This document shows positions 60,560 through 64,000 of a DNA stretch of 64,000 nucleotides, in pieces (position 1 is the stretch's first letter; each line of letters begins with the position of its first letter). The notes beneath the pieces are model-generated. The model saw only the letters and a list, made by a program, of their open reading frames with translations. It had not been told where the DNA came from and searched no databases. Location of the stretch: assembly GCA_028703495.1 (NCBI GenBank), contig JAQVMT010000003.1, forward strand, positions 1 to 64,000, in the 5' to 3' direction. A program made the position numbers and the translations under genes. The stretch is from Clostridia bacterium (GTDB lineage Bacteria; Bacillota; Clostridia; Christensenellales; CAG-314).

Positions 60560-60955
60560 ATGAAACTTATAGAAGTACTAAAAGCTCAAGAGCCGTTAAA
60601 ACGACTTATGGAAAAAAGTTTTTCCAATTATGGGGTATTAAGAAACCTTGTAAAACTTAGAAAAACAGTAGCAACGGAGACCGAATTCTATGCAGAACAA
60701 GAAAAAAAGAACATTGAACTATATGCCGAAAAGGGTGATAAAGGTCAACCTGTTTTTCTTTCGGACGGAAGACTAAAATTAAAAGATGTTGATGCAAAGG
60801 TTGCTTTTGAAACAGAGATACGGAAACTAAACGAAACCGAAATAGACAGTATTGTATGCATTAAAATAAAAGAAAGCGATTTTAGGTCAACAGCAGATTT
60901 ACCAACCCCAAGTGATATGCTGGCACTTGAAGCCGTGATTGAATTTGTAGAATAA
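60560..60955 (+). CDS. Hypothetical phage protein (DUF1617-like)
   Basis: A 131-aa protein with a helical, charged N-terminal half and an acidic C-terminus. Its place between fibre and holin genes and the pattern NYGVLRNLVKLRK resemble DUF1617-type proteins. ATG 60560 follows GGAGGTTAGA; the track start at 60500 overlaps the previous gene without a site. Confidence 0.65.
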   Translation: MKLIEVLKAQEPLKRLMEKSFSNYGVLRNLVKLRKTVATETEFYAEQEKKNIELYAEKGDKGQPVFLSDGRLKLKDVDAKVAFETEIRKLNETEIDSIVCIKIKESDFRSTADLPTPSDMLALEAVIEFVE

Positions 60956-60966
60956 GGGGGTGAAGT

Positions 60967-61227
60967 ATGAGTGACACGATTATAACAGTGGCAGCTGTGA
61001 TAACTGCTCTCGGGGTTATCTTCGGAGTGGTGTTTGCGGTATATAAATGGTTTATTAAGCAAGAAAAACAAGACAAAGATATCAAGGAAATTAAGGACGA
61101 GCAGACTTTGTTGACTTATGGCGTGCTTGCTTGTCTGAAGGGTTTGAAAGAACAAGGTTGTGACGGTCCGGTTACTACGGCAATTAATACAATCGAAAAG
61201 CACATTAATAAGCAAGCTCATAAATAA
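60967..61227 (+). CDS. Small membrane protein of the lysis region (XhlA/holin-like)
   Basis: An 86-aa protein with one hydrophobic segment (residues 4-28) and a charged C-terminal part with GVLACLKGLKEQGCDGPV. Its size and place directly before the holin suggest a holin partner. GGGGGTGAAGT precedes the ATG. Confidence 0.72.
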   Translation: MSDTIITVAAVITALGVIFGVVFAVYKWFIKQEKQDKDIKEIKDEQTLLTYGVLACLKGLKEQGCDGPVTTAINTIEKHINKQAHK

Positions 61228-61244
61228 AAGGAGGATACATATTT

Positions 61245-61541
61245 ATGGATAATTTAACAGCAATGAGCGTTCCCGTTATAGTATCGGTGGTTTACGCCCT
61301 TATCGGAGTAATTACAAAAGCGGTCAATAACAGCGAGAAATTCAAACGCTTTATTCCGCTCCTGGCTTTGATTATTGGGGCGGTAATCGGCGGACTGCTG
61401 TTCGTGTTTGAACCGACCATAATCGGGGCGGACAGCGGCTTTTCTGCCGTTCTAATCGGTGGTGCAAGCGGTCTTGCCGCAACTGGTACAGACCAGGTCG
61501 TAAAACAGCTAACTAAAACAGACACCGATAAAAAAGAATAA
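61245..61541 (+). CDS. Phage holin-like protein
   Basis: A 98-aa protein with three hydrophobic segments (about residues 7-25, 38-57 and 62-85) and a charged C-terminal tail, typical of small holins. GGAGGATACATATTT precedes the ATG. No endolysin gene follows; a terminator comes next. Confidence 0.8.
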   Translation: MDNLTAMSVPVIVSVVYALIGVITKAVNNSEKFKRFIPLLALIIGAVIGGLLFVFEPTIIGADSGFSAVLIGGASGLAATGTDQVVKQLTKTDTDKKE

Positions 61542-61564
61542 AATATGGCGAATTCGCCACAGTG

Positions 61565-61602
61565 AAAGCCTACTTAGGGAACGTCCTTGAGTAGGCTTTT
61601 TT
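61565..61602 (+). terminator. Terminator at the end of the late operon
   Basis: AAAGCCTACT and AGTAGGCTTT pair fully, flanking a 15-nt loop, and a T-run follows. From 61603 to 61790 I see no gene. Confidence 0.85.
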
Positions 61603-61758
61603 ATTTATCTTTCGATGTGTTCCTTTTTGACGATTTTGAATATTCGTTTTTATTCCTTTTTCAATCCGAACACTATCATCTTTTGTGATACACGAAAAAC
61701 GTCTTTTTTCTCAATTAATAAAATACTTGTTAAACCTTAATTTTTTGCTCATACTCTT

Positions 61759-61827
61759 TTAGTCCATTGCATTGACCTTGTTTTTGGGGATACAGATCGT
61801 ATAATTAGTTCATTAGAATGGACTAAT
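61759..61827 (+). promoter_or_regulatory. Promoter and operator of the 61845 regulator
   Basis: TATAAT lies at 61800-61805. An almost perfect palindrome ATTAGTTCATT-AG-AATGGACTAAT (61804-61827) overlaps its end, and a further half-site TTAGTCCATT stands at 61759. This suits autoregulation by the HTH protein. Confidence 0.68.
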
Positions 61828-61844
61828 CTAATAGGAGGTGCGTT

Positions 61845-62078
61845 ATGAAATTGAATGATGCTGTTTATATGCGAATTTGCGAATTGTGTAACGAACGTAA
61901 TATTTCGATATATCGCTTGGCAAAAGACGGTGGCATTCAGAAAACCACCTTGTATCAGATTAGAGATTGTCAGACTATAAAGTTAGATACGATTGCGGCG
62001 GTTTGTGAAACATTGAACATATCTTTAGGCGAATTTTTCTCTTCTTCGCTTTTTGATCCGAATACCGTAACAACATAA
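61845..62078 (+). CDS. Small XRE-family regulator
   Basis: A 77-aa Cro-like protein made almost only of an HTH (NISIYRLAKDGGIQKTTLYQI). AGGAGGTGCGTT precedes the ATG. It lies between the lysis genes and the recombinase and has its own operator palindrome and terminator, so it may control the excision region. Confidence 0.85.
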   Translation: MKLNDAVYMRICELCNERNISIYRLAKDGGIQKTTLYQIRDCQTIKLDTIAAVCETLNISLGEFFSSSLFDPNTVTT

Positions 62079-62099
62079 TAAATAAGCTAATATTCACGC

Positions 62100-62135
62100 A
62101 GCCGAGTTCCGTTTTTGGGATTCGGCTCTTTTTTT
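62100..62135 (+). terminator. Terminator after the small regulator
   Basis: AGCCGAGTTCC and GGGATTCGGCT pair around TTTTT, followed by seven T. Confidence 0.83.
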
Positions 62136-62152
62136 ATACTTTTTTTCAATTT

Positions 62153-62192
62153 TGACTGTCCAAAACCACCTTGAAATCTCCGTATAGTGAAG
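62153..62192 (+). promoter_or_regulatory. TGACTGTCCAAAA-N11-TCTCCGTATA element, copy 2
   Basis: Same bipartite element as 19142-19181 with one mismatch in 29 conserved positions. It ends 11 bp before the 62204 gene. Confidence 0.6.
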
Positions 62193-62203
62193 GAGGTAGT
62201 TTT

Positions 62204-62578
62204 ATGACATCTGATGAAAAGAAAGAAATAATTAAATTAAGTAATCAAGGCTTGGGTTATACGAAAATTGCCGGAATATTAAACTTGCCGTGCAATACTG
62301 TCAAAACTCATTTGCGTAGAGAAAAGGGAAAAGAACAGCATATCTGTTTGCATTGCGGAAAAACTATAAATACAACGGCGGCAAAGAAAATAAAAAAATT
62401 CTGCTCTGACAAATGCAGAATGGCTTGGTGGAACGAACACAGAAACGAAGGTAATAAAAAAGCATTTTATACGGTTACCTGCAAGTATTGTGGTAAGGAA
62501 TTCAGAGCATATTCTACAAGCAAACGGCTTTATTGTTCAAGGAGGTGTTATGCAGATGCGAGACGGAAAGATAACTGA
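62204..62578 (+). CDS. HTH and zinc-finger protein
   Basis: A 124-aa protein. Residues 5-45 form a sigma-like HTH (GLGYTKIAGILNLPCNTVKTHL). Two zinc-binding units follow: CLHCGKTI...KFCSDKC and CKYCGKEF...YCSRRC. ATG 62204 follows GAAGGAGG. The pattern is common next to serine recombinases of Clostridia mobile elements. It overlaps the next gene by 29 bp. Confidence 0.77.
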   Translation: MTSDEKKEIIKLSNQGLGYTKIAGILNLPCNTVKTHLRREKGKEQHICLHCGKTINTTAAKKIKKFCSDKCRMAWWNEHRNEGNKKAFYTVTCKYCGKEFRAYSTSKRLYCSRRCYADARRKDN

Positions 62579-62741
62579 GGGAAAAGAAGATTTGCTTTCT
62601 TATAAATTGGCTATGAGTATGGCAGAGAATATGCTTAGTCAGGGAATTATTACGGCTGACGAATTCAACAAAATCGAGCAGAAATTCTGTGTAAAATATT
62701 GTATCAATTTCTCATCAGTATTCCGCCATTTTGCTGGATAA
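62550..62741 (+). CDS. Small SHOCT-like protein
   Basis: A 63-aa protein with ATG after AAGGAGGTGTT. The segment AENMLSQGIITADEFNKIEQKF resembles the short helical SHOCT motif seen near recombinases. The start region is charged. Probable helper of the recombinase or its regulator. Confidence 0.7.
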   Translation: MQMRDGKITEGKEDLLSYKLAMSMAENMLSQGIITADEFNKIEQKFCVKYCINFSSVFRHFAG

Positions 62742-62776
62742 ATACTTCTTTTAGAGGTAATATAGCGATACAAAAA
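62734..62776 (+). promoter_or_regulatory. TTTAGAG promoter-like element, copy 5
   Basis: GCTGGATAAATACTTC then TTTTAGAGGTAATATAGCGATAC. TGGATA and TAATAT are again 17 bp apart. It precedes the recombinase gene. Confidence 0.65.
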
Positions 62777-62787
62777 AGGAGGTTGCT

Positions 62788-64000
62788 ATGGCAAGAGATA
62801 TTCAAATTGTAAAAACCACAAAGGACTATAATGTGGGGTTTAAAAATGTTTGTGCTTATGCGAGAGTATCCAGTGGCAAGGAAGCAATGCTTCATTCTCT
62901 TTCTGCACAGGTAAGCTATTATCAAAACCTTATTAAAAAGAATAGGGAATGGAAATTTTGCGGTGTTTATGCTGATGAAGCCTTAACGGGAACGAAAGAA
63001 ACTCGTGAGAAGTTTCAACTAATGCTCCAAGAATGCAAAAACGGAAATATCGACCTAATAATAACAAAATCGATTTCTCGTTTTGCCAGGAACACTGTAA
63101 CGCTACTTGAAACGGTGCGAGAACTTAAAGATTTAGGTGTAGACATCTATTTCGAGGAACAAAACATTAACACAATGTCAACCGATGGGGAATTGATGCT
63201 GACTATACTCGCATCGTATGCGCAAGAGGAGAGTTTATCGGCAAGCGAGAATATGAAATGGAGGATAAAAAAATTATTTGAGCAGGGATTGATTCCTTCG
63301 GGACGATTGATTGGATATAAATATAAAGAGGGCGCTTTTGAGCTTATTCCGCACGAAGCAGAGATTGTAAAAAGGATTTATAAGATGTATCTTGGCGGTA
63401 TGGGGAAAACTAAAATAGCCAAACAGCTAAATAAAGAAGGGGTATTGACAAGAAACGGACGAACTTGGAGTCCTATGACCTTGCATTGGGTTTTAACAAA
63501 TTATACTTACACGGGAAATCTGCTGTTGCAACGAACATATACGGAAAACCATTTAACAAAAAAGACAAAGCAGAACAAAGGTGAATACCCGATGTACCAT
63601 GTCGAAAATACGCACGAAGCTATCGTTAGCGTGTATGATTTTGAGGCTGTGCAGAAGGAGATGGCAAAACGAGCAGAATTGGTTAAACAAACAGATTCCT
63701 CGCCCAGGAAATGTTATCCATTTACTGGAAAATTACGGTGTGCCGTCTGCGGTAATTATTGTATTCGCAGAACCACGGTTACAAGAAAGATGTGGATTTG
63801 TCACAATTACACTGTCTATGGTAAAGAAAAATGTGCATCAAAACAAATACCTGAGGAAACGCTCGAAAAAGTAACGATTGAGGTTATAGGCAGCTTGGAT
63901 AATTTGAGCGAAATTGATTATATTGATGTTGATAACGGCAATAAGCTGACATATGTGTTTCTGGACGGAAGAAAAGAAGAACGGATATGGAAAGACCGTT
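62788..64000 (+). CDS. Large serine recombinase (integrase), truncated by window end
   Basis: An open frame of at least 404 codons that the track does not list because no stop is reached. The N-terminal catalytic domain has CAYARVSSGKE near residue 25 with the nucleophilic Ser, followed by SISRFARNTVTLLETV near 90. A recombinase domain follows (GKTKIAKQLNKEGV near 210). The zinc ribbon has CAVCGNYC and a later CHNY. AAGGAGG precedes ATG 62788. It most likely integrates and excises the prophage; the attachment site is outside what I can identify. Confidence 0.9.
   Translation, partial: MARDIQIVKTTKDYNVGFKNVCAYARVSSGKEAMLHSLSAQVSYYQNLIKKNREWKFCGVYADEALTGTKETREKFQLMLQECKNGNIDLIITKSISRFARNTVTLLETVRELKDLGVDIYFEEQNINTMSTDGELMLTILASYAQEESLSASENMKWRIKKLFEQGLIPSGRLIGYKYKEGAFELIPHEAEIVKRIYKMYLGGMGKTKIAKQLNKEGVLTRNGRTWSPMTLHWVLTNYTYTGNLLLQRTYTENHLTKKTKQNKGEYPMYHVENTHEAIVSVYDFEAVQKEMAKRAELVKQTDSSPRKCYPFTGKLRCAVCGNYCIRRTTVTRKMWICHNYTVYGKEKCASKQIPEETLEKVTIEVIGSLDNLSEIDYIDVDNGNKLTYVFLDGRKEERIWKDR

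Noticed and set aside
62788-64000. Attachment core sites attL/attR by repeat comparison
   Set aside because: The sequence right of the recombinase is outside the window, so no direct repeat with the left end could be compared.

Overview
The window looks like a piece of a Clostridia-type (Bacillota) chromosome carrying an almost complete siphovirus prophage. This rests on strong AGGAGG ribosome sites, many TTGACA-17-TATAAT promoters, a LlaJI/BsuMI-style restriction system, ImmA/XRE modules, HK97-type head genes and a large serine recombinase. No rRNA or species marker is present, so the genus cannot be named from sequence alone.

Layout. 1-600: the 3' end of a gene, a terminator and a 70-bp tandem repeat. 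600-1487: an OGG-type DNA glycosylase. 1748-2755: a six-tRNA operon (Pro, CAU, Asp, Phe, Thr, Tyr) with promoter and terminator. 2879-2975: five helically phased 20-bp repeats. 3114-10862: a restriction-modification operon with two m5C methyltransferases, McrB, McrC and an Mrr-like nuclease, followed by two small membrane proteins, a short ORF and a lipoprotein (10905-13891). 14035-16778: a repressor/ImmA module divergent from a Y-family DNA polymerase, separated by an operator array with 10-bp spacing. 17018-18444: a second XRE/ImmA pair and a small ORF, probably the lysogeny end of the prophage. 18568-18716: a complex RNA fold before a sigma-like gene.

Prophage. Replication module 19221-27641 (DUF2800, DUF2815, PolA-type polymerase, DUF4406, D5/P4 primase-helicase, VRR-NUC, SNF2-type helicase). 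A DUF1492/ArpU-like regulator (27643-28053) is followed by a likely late promoter. A Doc toxin-antitoxin pair lies in reverse orientation. Packaging genes are HNH, TerS and TerL. Between TerS and TerL sits a SAM-centred block: a SAM synthetase, a SAM riboswitch on the minus strand in front of an unknown 103-aa gene, a ParB-methylase, a PAPS reductase-like protein and an m5C methyltransferase. Head and tail genes run 44236-60540 and include a programmed -1 frameshift. Holin-like genes follow, but no endolysin is recognisable. The recombinase runs off the right edge.

Cargo. Four cassettes with their own promoter and terminator interrupt the late operon: nucleotidyltransferase plus NPNN protein (31531-32369), a 5.3-kb accessory block (36797-42115), a 92-aa protein (43878-44156) and an LCMT-like methyltransferase (54331-55137). 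Each ends in a terminator followed by nearly the same sequence, ATGCCCATTTTTAGGAGG, which supplies the ribosome site of the next phage gene. Other repeated signals are a five-copy promoter-like element, a two-copy TGACTGTCCAAAA promoter-like element and a 16-bp motif shared by two cargo promoters. The strongest single find is the SAM riboswitch. The least explained are the nucleotidyltransferase/NPNN cassette and the interleaved RNA fold.
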